From Balaenoptera acutorostrata (taxonomy: Eukaryota; Chordata; Mammalia; Artiodactyla; Balaenopteridae): a DNA stretch of 64,000 nucleotides. The notes under the pieces are model-generated. The model worked only from the letters and a program-made list of their open reading frames with translations. It was not told the origin of the DNA and did no database searches. Position 1 is the first letter of the stretch; every line of letters starts with the position of its first letter. The DNA is taken from the NCBI RefSeq assembly GCF_949987535.1, contig NC_080078.1, forward strand, positions 31,764,942-31,828,941. The letters are read 5' to 3'. Positions 1 through 47,484 of this stretch are shown here, in pieces. The position numbers were made by a program, and so were the translations under genes.

Positions 1-55
1 CTTAAACTAATACCATATTGTATGTCAGTTATATCTCAGTAAAGTTGGAAAAAAT
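1..55 (+). repeat. L1 3' terminus fragment
   Basis: The bases actaataccatattgtatg, followed by ttatatctcagtaaa, match the degenerate 3' terminus of artiodactyl L1s (form actaatacaacattgtaaat). The element extends left of the window. Confidence 0.55.
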
Positions 56-561
56 GGGCAGCATACCTTACAAATAGATAAAAACAAAAGGCCCCGATTA
101 TTTGATTTTTTTTCATTTAAATACTTTTTATGCAAAAAAAAATCAGTAATTGCAAAATATTCTACTGAGTGGATGTAGCTGGTCCTATAACCTTTCTTGT
201 TTAAATGATTTCCATTTTTCCATTGCTATAAAGAATGTGATAAATGCCAGCTATATGGAGAGATACCTTTCCTCTGTGTGGACTGCAAATGGCATTTTGA
301 GAAAAGTGACTTTATAATGACGATAACATGAAAGAAGTTAGATCTTCTTAGTTAATTTATTGCATTTCACAGAAGCAAGTAAAGCATGTGATTCAAGACA
401 GTTTGTTCCTGCAGGCTTCCAAATCAGCCAGTCATCCCAAACCTCTTCTGCTGGGTGCTGAAGGCACCACGGTTCATAAAAGGGGAGGATTTTGGCCTTT
501 GTGGGACTGACAGCATCTTGATGGGGAGGGAGGGCGGATGCTAAGTGCATGTGTGTAATTA
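56..561. other. intergenic DNA, no gene seen
   Basis: This is AT-rich sequence downstream of ABAT with no recognisable exon or RNA. The short ORFs on either strand have no known family features. Confidence 0.6.
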
Positions 562-568
562 GAAATGG

Positions 569-762
569 AGAGGGATTTCCCTGGTGGTCCAGTGGTTAAG
601 AATCCGCCTGCCAATGCAGGGGACACGGGTTTGATCCCTGCACAGGGTGGGAAGATCCCACATGCCACGGGGCAACTGAGCCCGCGCACCACAACGAAAG
701 ATCCCGCATGCCGCGACCAATACCCAACACAGCCAATAAATGAATAAATAAATATTAAAAAA
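569..762 (+). repeat. CHR-type tRNA-derived SINE
   Basis: It has the tRNA-related head tttccctggtggtccagtgg, the B-box-like ggtttgatccctg, and a shortened body ending in a taaata tail. The flanking direct repeat agaaatgg lies at 561-568 and 763-770. Confidence 0.9.
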
Positions 763-1395
763 AGAAATGGGGAAAAGTGCAAGGAAAGAGAGGAGTGGAG
801 TGGTCTGAGGCAGAAGAGCGGGAGGGGTGAGGTTGGGAGAAGGGCCCGGACTTTGAAGGGGACCCCAGGTGTGAGGAGGAGAGGGACGTGAGCACCGCTT
901 GTTCAGGCTGAGGGGACACAAGCGTGCATTGTGGACCGGAGTGGGGTGGGTGCCTTTGCTAAGGGGAGGGCCCTGAATTTGATCCAAATCACTGTGGGGA
1001 GGCTTTGAAGGTCAGTGAAAGAAAGCTTGGGAGCTCTTAAGCACAAGAGGAAACAGCTTTTAATTTGTGTTTGTTTTTAGTTAAAGATGCAAATGAAAGG
1101 GCATAGACTTATTATGGATTTGTCGTCGCCTCTGTTAAATTCCTATCGCGTGTTAATTCCAGCCAGTCGAAGGCCATGGTCTGGGCAGTGTGTGACTGTG
1201 TCCCTCGGATGTTTGGGAATGCTGGGCTCCCATTGTCGGCTGGGGTGTATCTGCAGGGTCTCTAGATAGAGGGGCTGTGCGTGCCGTGGACCGTGTGACC
1301 CAGAGCCCGGTTGTGGGCCTGGGGGTTCCCGGAGAGCCGCAGAGCCACTCAGAAGTGCCGGCTCTTAGAGTAAATGGCATGTGGTTCCACTGACT
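763..1395. other. intergenic DNA, no gene seen
   Basis: This stretch is purine-rich on the left (about 770-960) and otherwise unremarkable. I recognise no exon, RNA or clear repeat family. Confidence 0.55.
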
Positions 1396-1945
1396 TAATT
1401 TTACACCAACTTTAAAAGTACAACCAGAACCTGACTGCTCTCACCTGCTCCAGCCCTGCCATTTCGATCCAAGCTGCCCTCATAGCCGCTGGACTATTGC
1501 AACCTGCTGCTTCCATCCTTGCCCTTCTAGAGTCTGTTCTCGCAGCAGCCAAAGTGATCCTTCCTTTCTTTCTTCCCTCCTTCCTTCCTTCCTTCCTTCC
1601 TTTCTGCCACACCTTGTGGCTTGCAGGATCTTAGTTCCCTGACCAGGGATCGAACCCATGCCCCCTACAGTGGAAGCACGGAGTCCTAGCCACTGGACCA
1701 CCAGGGAAGTCCTGCCAAAGTGATCCTTTTAAAAAAGAGAATCACATCACTGCTGTAGAAGCTGAAGTCCTTACTGTGGCCTTACAGAGCCCAGCATGGC
1801 CTGGCCCCGCCCCTACCCCCAGCTTTCTTCCCTCATCCACAACTCTGCGCTGACCACTTCAGTTAGCTCTATTTCCCTTGCTCTTCCTCCAATAATCAAG
1901 GACCCTGCAGCCTCAGGGCCTTTGCACTGACAGTTCCTCTGCCTA
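1396..1945 (+). repeat. L2-type LINE 3' region, interrupted by a SINE
   Basis: The text agcctgctgtcaccc-style body (tccagccctgccatttcgat, cagggcctttgcactgacag, ttcctctgcctaaaagcc) is the familiar ancient L2 sequence. It is split by a CHR SINE at 1563-1713 and resumes directly after it. Confidence 0.65.
1563..1713 (-). repeat. short CHR SINE inserted in L2, with perfect target-site duplication
   Basis: On the plus strand it reads as a pyrimidine tract (ttcc repeats), then cttgcaggatcttagttccc, ending ccaccagggaagtcc. It is therefore a minus-strand copy. The 15-bp duplication gccaaagtgatcctt is at 1548-1562 and 1714-1728. Confidence 0.93.
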
Positions 1946-2399
1946 AAAGCCTTTCTCCCTAGGTATCTACCTAGAAGTGTCTATCTGTCTCTCTCCAGTT
2001 TCTCTCTCTGTATAACAGGGGTGTTACTATTTATCCTCAAGAAGTTGTACTGAGGATTCAATTATGTAGAAGACTTGATTATATAATTATCTGTAGAGCT
2101 GCTGGTTCCCTTCCCTACCTTTGCCTCACCTGCTTGTCAGTGACTTCAATTCCTGTGAACCTCTTCTCCCAAAGACACAGTCTGTGCCTATAAAATGTCT
2201 TAAGAGGGATTAATGATCCGACCTTGACTTACTAAAACCAAAAATTAACTCAAATAGGCCTGTTGGGCTACCTGTAAGCACTTACCTGAGTGAGCTTCAC
2301 CCCCTGGAGATTCTGATTATGTCTGGGGTGGATCCCCAGAATCTGTCTCTTTGTCAGGCTTGAGGCTAATTCTGCTATGCAGCCATGCTGGGAATTTCT
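1946..2399. other. intergenic DNA, no gene seen
   Basis: I find no exon or assignable repeat here. The short run tctctctccagtttctctct is low complexity. Confidence 0.5.
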
Positions 2400-2975
2400 G
2401 AAGTAGATGACCAGGGTGGACAACACCAGAATGACACATGCCTCTGTGTCCCTGGGCCAATTTTTTTTTTTTTTCCCCCTACAGAATAGGTTCTCCGCCT
2501 GGGCTCCATGTGTAGAATCACCTGGACACCTCTTAAAAAATACTGTTGCCCAGGCCCATGACCAGTTTCCCTAGAGGGGATTCTCATGCGTAGCCTGATT
2601 TGACAATCACTGCCCAGAAGTGTCAGCTCAGTGGGAGGTGACAGCCCCGATTCTCACCGGCTCTGGCACGAAAGAGCCTCCACTTGGATGCGTGGTTTGC
2701 TCACGCAGTACCAGCAGAGGGCACACAGAGCAAATGCATCATTCTATCCCTTTATTTCCAAGCTAAAATTACATGTGACAAGGGAAACAGTTTAGGGTTT
2801 CTGCAGTGCACCAGCAGGGCAGTAGTACCCAGTTCCCATGCTCCAGATCAGCAACAACAAAAACAACAAAACTCGCCTGTGCTCAACCCTGCAGATTCTG
2901 GTTGGGCAGAAGCTGGGCATCTGTATTTTGATGCTTCCCAGGTAATTCCAAGGCACCCCAGGTTTTGAGAATCAT
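2400..2975. repeat. fragments of a hAT-type DNA transposon (MER family, not assigned)
   Basis: Blocks such as gtagaatcacctggacacct (near 2512) and aggtaattccaaggcacccc with gagaatcattgtg (near 2940) resemble the ends of common eutherian Charlie-derived MER elements. I cannot name the subfamily by eye. Confidence 0.4.
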
Positions 2976-2999
2976 TGTGTGGGATTGAGCCTTCCCAAG

Positions 3000-3550
3000 A
3001 GCCGTGCCTCTCTGATGGTCAAGCAGCTTCTCAGAAAATGGAAACGGTCTTTAGATTCAGGTGGTGTGTGGATATATTGGTGATTTCCCCCTTGGAAAAC
3101 AATTCCAAAATAATCATCTAATAGAAATACCCAAGCATGTATATGAGAATGTTCACTGAATGTTTCTAATAGTGAAACAAACACACAACAACAACAGGAA
3201 GTAAACTAAGTTGCCATTAGTAGGCAACACAGTTAAATAAGCTATGGAATATTACACGCCCTTAAAAAGAGTGAGGTTGAACCATATCTGCTGATGTGAC
3301 AAGAAAATCATGGGGTAGTGTTAAGTGGAAAAAGCAAATCAGAGAACAATATAGTTCTGTATGATCCTATTTGTGATTTTAAAAAACACATTCCAAATTT
3401 TTCACAGTGGTTAATTCTGGGGAGAAGATTCAGGTGGATGAGGTAGAGGGAAAACTTCTACTTTGAACTTTATGGCCTTCTAGTATTGTTTAAAATTTCC
3501 GTAACGAGCATGTCATCCATCTTAACAAATGAAGTAAAATGCTGTAATAA
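3000..3550 (+). repeat. old L1/HAL1 3' fragment
   Basis: The order 'afterwards a tree of' single-copy-like phrases (aaatacccaagcatg, ggaatattacacgcc, aaaacacattccaaat) follows the L1 ORF2 tail and 3'UTR seen in old mammalian L1/HAL1 copies. It is too decayed to code. Confidence 0.5.
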
Positions 3551-3835
3551 ACACAATCTCTTTTGCCGTCCTTTCCCCCTCCTGCCAGCTTTCGAGGTAA
3601 AGAGAAAAGTTTCTCAATCATGAATCTCCATTCTGGACTTGGAAGCTGGGTGGACAGTAGGAAACAGTCCTTAAAAGCATTAGTGATACAACCGTGTTTG
3701 TATTTTGTAGACTGGTTTTCATTCCCATCTGCTGAGAACCATCTGGACTTTGGGCACCCCACCTGCCCTGGGCTGTGTATTACTTAGATGCAGGAAATGG
3801 GGTAACCTGTAGCACGTCCATTTTCACATGGTAGT

Positions 3836-4126
3836 TGCTAGGGACTGAATGTTCATATCCCCTCCTAAAATTCATATGTTGAACCATAGCCCCCCATGTG
3901 ATAGTGTTTGGAGATGGGGCTTTTGGGAGGTGATTGGAGTCAGATGAGGTCATGAGGGTGGGGCCCCCACAATGGAATCAGTGCCATGTGAGGACACAAG
4001 CAGGAAGAGACCCTCACCAAGGACCCAACCCTGGACTTGCAGCCTCCAGAACCGTGAGAAATAAATGTTGGCTGTTTATGCTGCCCCATCTCTGATATTC
4101 TGTTAGAGCAGCCTGAGCTGAGACAG
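3836..4126 (+). repeat. solo LTR of MaLR type (MLT1-like) with 5-bp duplication
   Basis: It begins tgctagggactgaatgttc and ends near gagctgagacag. It carries the MaLR landmarks aattcatatgttgaa, ggtcatgagggtgggg and cagcctccagaac, then gtgagaaataaatg as the polyadenylation region. The 5-bp repeat gtagt stands at 3831-3835 and 4127-4131, as expected of LTR-element integration. No internal region is present, so it is a solo LTR. Confidence 0.75.
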
Positions 4127-4758
4127 GTAGTCCTCCAGACCGTGGTGAGGTCTGCTCCAAATGGGGACATTCACAGTGGGCATGGCTGGGAGCCGTTGTC
4201 CTTCCTACACCGGTTACCAGAACTGAGCCTTACCTGGTCATAGGCCCAGATATCCCACCCCCAGCCCATCATAAATAAGCATGTTTAGTGCACTTCCCAG
4301 AACAGATTTGATGGGCTTAGCTGCTTGCAGGGGGCCAGCCTGGGGTGAGTTAGCCAAATAACTAGGAGCTTGCCCTTGGCTGCTTTAAGAATTCAGGACT
4401 TGTGAGTCTCCGGATGGAAAGCCACCGGGTCCCTTTGAAACCTGGGCAGAGTCCAACTTTTATGGCCCTGTTTTGATCCTGCAGCATTCATTCAACCATA
4501 AAATCATGCCTGATGAGGGTTAATTAGGCAGGGTTGATACCATCTGGCCACATTTGTACCAACTCTAGTGACAAAACATCTGTTTTACTGATCAACAGTT
4601 GTAATCTACTCTGGGATCTGGTGGGACTTGTCCCTGTGTTGGGAAATAGGTTTAACATTTAGAACTATATGTGAGCTAGGTTCACAGAGATCAAGTGGCA
4701 AAAGGAACCATCGTGTATTAAGCACCTACCATGAGTCAGGAGATGATTACGTGATTTT

Positions 4759-5042
4759 TTATTTTATTTATTTTATTTTTATTTTTGGCTGTGTTGGGTC
4801 TTCGTTGCTGCGTGCGCGGGCTTTCTCTAGTTGCAGCGAGCGGGAGCTACTCTTCGTCGCAGTGCACGGGCTTCTCATTGCGGTGGCTTCTCTTGTGGAG
4901 CACGGGCACGCAGGCTTCAGTAGTTGTGGTGCATGGGCTTAGTTGTTCCGCGGCATGTGGGATCTTCCCGGACCAGAGATCGAACCTGTGTCCCCTGCCT
5001 TGACAGGTGGATTCTAAACCACTGCGCCACCAGGGAGGTCCC
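4759..5042 (-). repeat. full-length CHR SINE
   Basis: The copy runs in reverse from an attttattt tail through ggctgtgttgggtcttcgtt to the head ccaccagggaggtcc. It is flanked by the 14-bp duplication gattacgtgatttt (4745-4758, 5043-5056). Confidence 0.95.
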
Positions 5043-5056
5043 GATTACGTGATTTT

Positions 5057-5609
5057 CTTGAATCCTTCCAGCAACTGTTGGAGTTGGAGAGCCAGAGAGA
5101 GGTCGCAGGTGTAGGGTGAAGCATGTGGCTTGGAAGCAAGACTTCCTACCTGCTTGAACCCCAGCCCTGCGACTCCCAGGCTGTGACTGTGGGCCAGTAA
5201 TATAATCACTGTCTGTGCCTTGGTTTCTTCATCTGTGAATTAATGATAATAAAAGCACCCACCGAGGGTAGTTGAAGGGGCTGACTTCCTACATGGAAAG
5301 CACTTAAAAATAGCGCTTGGGGCTTCCCTGGTGGCGCAGTGGTTGGGAGTCTGCCTGCTAATGCAGGGGACACGGGTTCGGGCCCTGGTCTGGGGGGATC
5401 CCACATGCCGCGGAGCAGCTGGGCCCGTGGGCCACAATTGCTGAGCCTGCGCGTCTGGAGCCTGTGCCCCGCGACGGGAGGGGCCGCGATAGAGAAAGGC
5501 CCGCGCACCGCGATGAAGAGCGGTCCCCGCACCGCGATGAAGAGTGGCCCCCGCTTGCCGCAACTGGAGAAAGCCCTCGCACGAACCAAAGACCCAACAC
5601 AGCCAGAAA

Positions 5610-5648
<39 letters not shown>

Positions 5649-5790
5649 GAAAATCCTTTAAAAAAAAAAAAATAGCGCTTGGTCCAGGGAAGCCCTCAAT
5701 AAGTGTCAGCTGCTTTACTATGATCACTCTCTGCAGGTGATGCTCAGAGAGGTGAAGTGACTTACTCAAGGTCACCCAGCTAGACAGCAG
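5057..5790 (+). repeat. MIR sequence split by a SINE
   Basis: The MIR landmarks ggcttggaagcaagactt and ccttggtttcttcatctg precede a SINE at 5321-5667. The MIR 3' portion (ccctcaataagtgtcagctg) resumes after it. A second, reversed MIR piece (aggtgaagtgacttactcaa) follows near 5750. Confidence 0.6.
5321..5667 (+). repeat. full-length CHR SINE, subfamily with internal duplication and extended 3' tail
   Basis: The head is ggcttccctggtggcgcagt. The body contains caccgcgatgaagag twice in tandem (near 5506-5545). The tail is an aaat array followed by agaaaatcctttaaaaaa. The 15-bp duplication aaaaatagcgcttgg lies at 5306-5320 and 5668-5682. It is nearly the same as the copy at 18985-19333. Confidence 0.95.
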
Positions 5791-6259
5791 CAGAGTTAGG
5801 TCATTCTGCTGCCTTGTCCTGCCTCCCCAGGGGGTGGAGAAGGGGGAAGAAGGACAGAAAATGGAAACAGTGACTGTTTTTAACAAAGGTCCTGGCACCT
5901 TCCCCCACCTGCCTTAGGGATATACGCTTAGGAGCTCACACTAATGCTGACCAGTTCAAGTTCACTTTCCCAGGCTGGTGGCCAGGCTGGTGGTGAGAAG
6001 GGTCCTGAGTGGCTGATCCTCAACCAACCCCATGCTGACTGCATGTGCTCATTCACACACACCCGTGTGTCTCAGATCCTGGCCTCCAGGCTGTGTGATG
6101 CTGGGCGGGTTCCCCAATGTCTCTGAGCATCAGGCCCCTCATCTTACAAACAGGCAGACACACACATAGCTCATAGGTGTGCTGTGAACATTCCAAAGCC
6201 CCGGCAGAATATGCTTGTGCATAGCAGATGCTCAAGAAATGATAAATATTATCACTACA
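5791..6259. other. intergenic DNA, no gene seen
   Basis: It contains MIR-like wisps (tgctcaagaaatgataaata near 6230) but no exon, RNA or complete repeat. Confidence 0.5.
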
Positions 6260-6272
6260 TGTGATTATTCTT

Positions 6273-6555
6273 TTTTTTTTAAATTAATTAATTAATTAAT
6301 TAATTTTTGGCTGTGTCGGGTCTTCGTTTCTGTGCGAGGGCTTTCTCTAGTTGCGGCAAGTGGGGGCCACTCTTCATCGCGGTGCGCCAGCCTCTCACTG
6401 TCGCGGCCTCTCTTGTTGTGGAGCGCAGGCTCAGTAATTGTGGCTCACGGGCCTAGTTGCTCCGCGGCATGTGGGATCTTCCCAGACCAGGGCTCGAACC
6501 CGTGTGCCCTGCATTGGCAGGCAAATTCTCAACCACTGCGCCACCAGGGAAGCCC
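6273..6555 (-). repeat. full-length CHR SINE
   Basis: It is a reverse copy from a taattaatt tail to the head cgccaccagggaagccc. The target duplication tgtgattattctt is at 6260-6272 and 6556-6568. Confidence 0.95.
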
Positions 6556-6568
6556 TGTGATTATTCTT

Positions 6569-7904
6569 AAAAGCATATTTAATGGTAGATATTGCTTTCC
6601 TAGCCAAGTCAGTTATTTCATAGACCTGTTTGGTGTCCCAGCCGGAAGGAGCCTTGGAAATCGTGTGGTCCAAACCATACATTTTCCAGGTAAGAAAAAG
6701 AAGGGCCATGGAGGGCCACTGAGACAGCTGGGTGCAGAAGTGAGTCAGGAGCCCACGACCCCCGGCTCTAGGTCAGGACACCAGGAGGACCAAAGAGCCA
6801 GATCATTTCCACAGGTGCTGACTCAGCATCTCTTCCGTGCCTTCCCACGCTGCACCTGCCTCCCGGCTGATTCCCATCAGTCGTCAGCTTACCACCTCAA
6901 TCCGTGAAGGAGAGAATGTGATTTAATTGGTTTGGGGCGGGGCCTAAGCATTAGGATATTTACGAAGTTCTTTAGGGCAACTCCAACGTGCATCTAGTGT
7001 TGAATGTCACTATCCGGGATGTAGTGGATTCTGTGCTTTTCCTTCCCTCTCCATCCAGCCCATCATCGCTGTCCTGGTTGGGCCACCTGGTCATCTTGAT
7101 GGCCACAGATTCCCGACTGATCACCCAGCCTCTCTGTCGTTCACAGTGGACAATCAGGACCTTCCTTCTGGAATGCATGTTGGATTACCCCCTGCTCCAA
7201 GCCTTCGGCGGCTCCATCAGTGCACGGAAGCCCCAACTGGCACGGAAGGCCCTCCCGATCCGAGCCCTGCCTGTTTCTCTGGCCTGCTCTCCAGGCTCTT
7301 CTGCTCTCCCTGTCTTTGTGATCTAGTAATGCTGAATGCCATAGAAATGCCTGCCTCATCCTGCCTTCGTGCCTTCGGGTAGCTGTTTTCTTGGTCTAGA
7401 ATGCCTTCCACCCCTCCTCTGAGTCACTGGAGCAGTTCCCACTCAACCCTGAAGTTGAAACTCAGGGGCCTAACCTCCACCCTGACTTGTGCCTATCCTT
7501 TGTTCATGTGCAATATCCTCCTGTATCCTGGTCCTTACGCTGGGTTGCTATGACCTTTGCCCCACTGGAAGGTGAGCTGAGGGTAAGGACCACACCTTGT
7601 CCATCCCCATTACATGGCATGTCTTGGACGAACTCTGATGAACTGAATGGCCTCACCAGGCTTCTAAGCCCAAGGCAGACTTAACGCAGGTAGAGAATTC
7701 CCCCAGGACATCCCTACGAGGTGCTTAATCATAGGTGCTTCGTAAGAACTTGTGAAGTAACGCCTTACCAAAACCACTTCCAACCAAAAAGGCCACATTT
7801 ACTCTGATGTTTCCAGTATAAATATTTTGTTTTTAATTTAAGAATACTGATTAACACAGGAAACAGACTGAGTTCATGGAATTGTGCATATGGTCATCAG
7901 TTAC
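6569..7904. other. intergenic DNA downstream of ABAT, no gene seen
   Basis: Within it, about 7340-7680 resembles a decayed L2 (ctgttttcttggtctagaat, ctctgagtcactggagcag). The rest shows no exon or assignable repeat. In human, TMEM186 follows ABAT at some distance. Nothing in this stretch resembles a membrane-protein exon, so that gene would lie left of the window. Confidence 0.5.
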
Positions 7905-7930
7905 ACTGTGACGTGTTAATTTCTTTATCA

Positions 7931-7936
7931 TTTATT
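7931..7936 (-). promoter_or_regulatory. candidate polyadenylation signal AATAAA
   Basis: The plus-strand bases tttatt read AATAAA in the ABAT direction, about 2.9 kb past the stop codon. It lies in repeat-free sequence. Use of this site cannot be judged without transcript ends. Confidence 0.35.
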
Positions 7937-8839
7937 GGCACTGTCAACAGAATACTGTAAACAAGATCACTTTGTATGCGTAAGTTGGCGAGGCTCCCTA
8001 GCTATGGTTTTCTACCATGAGCTGATATACAGATAGCTATAGACAGGTATAGATATACAGATTATATTAATGTTGTGCACGATTTTGCATGGTTACTGAG
8101 TGTCAGTAAAAATTATTTAAAAAACACCCATTTATAATAAAAGTGAGGATGTGCTAAGATTTGCTATGCCTGGACCTTGTTTTCTGTAAAAGTGATGAGA
8201 TTTGCTAGCGACATTTACTAAACTCTATGGCACTAATGTGTGATGGATTCGTTTCCGGACCGTCGGCCACAGAAGTTCTTCTGCGTGGGCTCTGCCTGAG
8301 CCAGCACCCTGTCCTCTGGGCTCCCTGTGTTTTCACCAACCTCTGGCAAGTTTCTTGAGTGCTGCTGAGAATGTTTTCCTTGAAATTCTCGCAGCTACAC
8401 CTCCACCTCCAAAAGAGAATGTCTCAGGAACTCACTATGCCCTGAGTCAACGAGGACTGGCTGATAAATGGCTTTAGAAGTTTTATAAGTAACTTCCCTT
8501 GGTAAGGAGTGAATAAGTCTGGAAATGACTTTCCAGATAAAAAAGATTTCATTTCTCTGTCAGTGCCCTGTGGGGAGAGAACAAAATATTGGAGCCACTC
8601 TCTCCACCAAAGAGAGCCAACGTTTCTGGTTGTGCCCTGGCTTAAAAACCTCTTGGACTCCAGGAATCTCACTGTATGTTTGGATCCAATGCTAAAGTTC
8701 TCAGGAGAAAGCATACATGAATTATGGTTTGGTTTGCATTTTGCTTGTTTGTTAAATAAGGCCTTGTATCTTGGGATATTGCCTGTGGAATCTGGTTCCC
8801 CAGTGAAAAGTGTGAGGCTGTGAACTCGTGTCTTCGCAT

Positions 8840-9190
8840 ATGCTGTTCCCTTTCTGCAACACTCTTCCTTGTCTTGTCTACTTGGTGAACTCTTGTTCAT
8901 CCTGCAGAATCCTGCTCAAATGCCACTTTCTCCTTGGAACCTTCTCTGGCCCTTAGGTGGATTGGGCCACTCCCTCTGATTTCCTGATGTTCCTACACAT
9001 ATGACTGTTATGGCATTAATTGTTGGTTTAAGAGTCTGTTGTCCCCAGTGGGATGTGAGTCCCTTGAGAGCAGGGACTAGGTTTTATTTCACCTTTGGAT
9101 TTCTAGTGCTTAGCACTGGGCCTGCGACAGAGCAGGTATTTAATGCAAGTTTCATGAATGAATGATTGGATAAATAAATGAATATACAAA
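8840..9190 (+). repeat. L2 LINE 3' end
   Basis: The series ctgctcaaatgccactttct, gagtcccttgagagcaggga, tagtgcttagcactgggcct and a terminal atgaatgaatga array is the L2 3' end. It lies antisense within the probable ABAT 3'UTR. Confidence 0.75.
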
Positions 9191-10829
9191 TGAGTGAAAG
9201 CTGCAGAGAGAGGGAGGCTCCATTTAGTTGGCAGTGCGAATGCCCTTGCACACGGCACAGCTCCTTAAAAGCAACGGATTAGCACTGAGTGCGGGAACGC
9301 AGGGTGAACCGGGATTCAGGGATTCCCCCTCGTCTGTTAAACATGTGACTGCTTTTCATGCTTGGAAAAAATAGGATGATGACCAAATCTGCTGAAAAGC
9401 GGAAGCAGAAAAAACCAAACCACTTTGAGATATTTGGATGGTTAGTTATTAAAAGAGAAAAGTGCTGAATTGAGAATCTTGATCTGCCCGGCTCCCAAAA
9501 TAGTCGACCAAGACACCAGGAGACCAAGTGGCTTCCTTTTGGACAGACTTCGTTCATCTACCCGCTAAACAACACTCATTGCTGGAGGACGACCAAATGC
9601 TCTTTTCAGGAGCATCTGAGGTCAAATCAGTTCCAAAATTGTCTCGCCTCCAGCAGAGACCCCCTTTAGCCTCAGCCATCATCCAGTTAAGCCTCTAAGT
9701 ATCACCTGCCTGGTCATCTCACAGTCACTCACGGCAGGAAAATCTCTGACTTGGAGGGGTCATGACAAGGAAACCACCTTGCACCAACAGGCTACTTTTT
9801 CCTGCATGGAGCTCTGGCGCCTTCAATTCATGATGCCTCCGGCAAGAAGACACCTAGTCCAGCTTTGATGTAGCAGCAAAGCCGTTCCTGGGGCGGCTCA
9901 GAAGTGGAGCAGAGGTGGATGAGCAGAAGCTAGAGAAAGGGTCCCGGGGCGAGGGGTCCAAAGTCAGACCCCAGGTGCCGTGGGGACAGGAGGAGGGGTC
10001 TCTGCTTCCCCAGGCCTGGGCTTACACTCCTGGGCGTGTGTCGCTGGGATGATCGGGTGCAGCTTTCCTTCCACAGAGGTCTGGGCTGACGTTTAATGGG
10101 AGGGAGGGAATTTGGGGAACGAGGGTGGTGAGTAAGACCTGTCGGCGATGCCACCCAGAGATTCTCCCAGGACGAAGCCCCATGAAGGCGAGAATTCACA
10201 GTTTGGAGAGGAATCCCCACATGGATCGGGGGAGTGGCCCTACTCTTCAGGAGGCCAGAAGACCCCTTCCCACACCCCCAAGCTCAATCCCGTGTCCCTA
10301 CTCTCCTGCCTTAATATGCTCTGTCCTGCCCGTCACTGGACTGCGCAAGGGGCGTGCTCAGAGCTTCGGGGCCTGGGGACGACGGGGAAGCATGTCTGTT
10401 TGCATAGGGCGGGGGGAGCCCGCGTCCTCACCGTTCAGAACGCGTCACTTGAGAGGGATGGAACCCAGGAGTCCCAGCCACCAGCCCCAGGAGCAGGTAT
10501 CATTCCCTTGACTGGCTTCCAAAGGTATCGTTGGGGTCGAGGGTGGCAGATACCTGGCCAGGACCCTCGGGGCCCAACCTAAGACCATGTCCAGGGCTCA
10601 AGCAGAATTTCTGGGCTTAAAACCAATGTGCGCCATTGGCTCTGCAGGGAGAGAGCAAAGCAGCCCCTCCCCTCCCCCAAGCCACCAGAAACATCCCCTC
10701 CCCACAAATAATCCTCCAGTTTATGCATTCACCTCTGATACTTTAAGTGAAAACATGAATTAGGCAAACTAATCAATTTGACAAGGGGTGAGATCAGGGC
10801 TTCCTCAGAGCGTGGAGGAAATGGCTTCT

Positions 10830-46933
<36,104 letters not shown>

Positions 46934-46978
46934 GGTCACCTCCACCGGCAACAGAGACCCCTGTCACACGCTCCTGCC
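46934..46978 (-). other. ABAT: ABAT 5'UTR segment of the first coding exon
   Basis: Reading the minus strand, a pyrimidine-rich tract and AG (46980-46979) precede 45 bases of untranslated leader before the ATG at 46933. The leader holds an in-frame TGA a few codons upstream of the ATG, which supports this start. Because the exon opens with an acceptor, the transcription start lies in an exon farther upstream. Human ABAT likewise has non-coding first exons. Confidence 0.85.
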
Positions 46979-47121
46979 CTGAAAGAAAACAGAAACACAG
47001 AGTCACGCCAACAAAGACCACACCCTTCCTGGCCAAGTATCCCACTCCCCACAATTTCCCCACACAGTGGAGAAGGTTCTTATAATACGAAATCCTTTGC
47101 TTTCATACAGAATATAAACTT

Positions 47122-47470
47122 TTTTAAAAAATAAATTTATTTTATTTATTTTTGGCTGCGTTGGGTCATTGCTGCACGTGCCCTTTCTCTAGTTGAGGCG
47201 AGCAGGGGCTACTCTTTGTTTTGGTGCACGGGCTTCTCATTGCGGTGGTTTCTCTTGTTGCGGAGCACGGGCTCCAGTCATGCGGGCTTCAGTAGTTGTG
47301 GCACGCAGGCTAAGTAGCTGTGGCTCGCAGGCTCTAGACTGCAGGCTCAGTAGTTGTGGCATATGGGCTTAGTTGCTCCGTGGCATGTGGGATCTTCCCG
47401 GACCAGGGCTTGAACCCGTGTCCCCTGCATTGGCAGGTGGATTCTCAACCACTGCGCCACCTGGGAAGCC
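47122..47470 (-). repeat. full-length CHR SINE (outer member of a serial insertion)
   Basis: Tail tttattttatttatttttgg to head cgccacctgggaagccc. Flanking cagaatataaactt is at 47108-47121 and 47471-47484. Confidence 0.95.
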
Positions 47471-47484
47471 CAGAATATAAACTT

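Larger units (their letters stand above)
7905..10829 (-). other. ABAT: probable ABAT 3' untranslated region (distal limit uncertain)
   Basis: This sequence follows the stop codon with no further acceptor-like exon evidence. It is mostly free of young SINEs, in contrast to the flanking introns, which suits a transcribed UTR. A long (about 3 kb) 3'UTR would agree with the human transcript as I remember it. The distal edge is set by an AATAAA on the minus strand at 7936-7931 and is only a guess. An L2 fragment lies inside (8840-9190). Shorter alternatives could use ATTAAA near 10092 or AATAAA at 9088-9083. Confidence 0.45.

Noticed and set aside
569..762. tRNA gene (A/B-box-like sequence)
   Set aside because: The tRNA-Glu-like head belongs to CHR SINEs throughout the window; no copy has a complete cloverleaf or mature 3' end.
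5206..5898. 230-residue open frame on the minus strand
   Set aside because: It runs through a CHR SINE and its AAAT tail (repeating Leu-Phe-Ile-Tyr). The same peptide wording appears wherever that SINE occurs.
6332..6907. 191-residue open frame on the plus strand
   Set aside because: The first third is translated from a reversed CHR SINE; the rest has no family features.
1..7904. TMEM186 or PMM2, the next genes after human ABAT
   Set aside because: No exon resembling either is visible; by human spacing they would lie left of the window.
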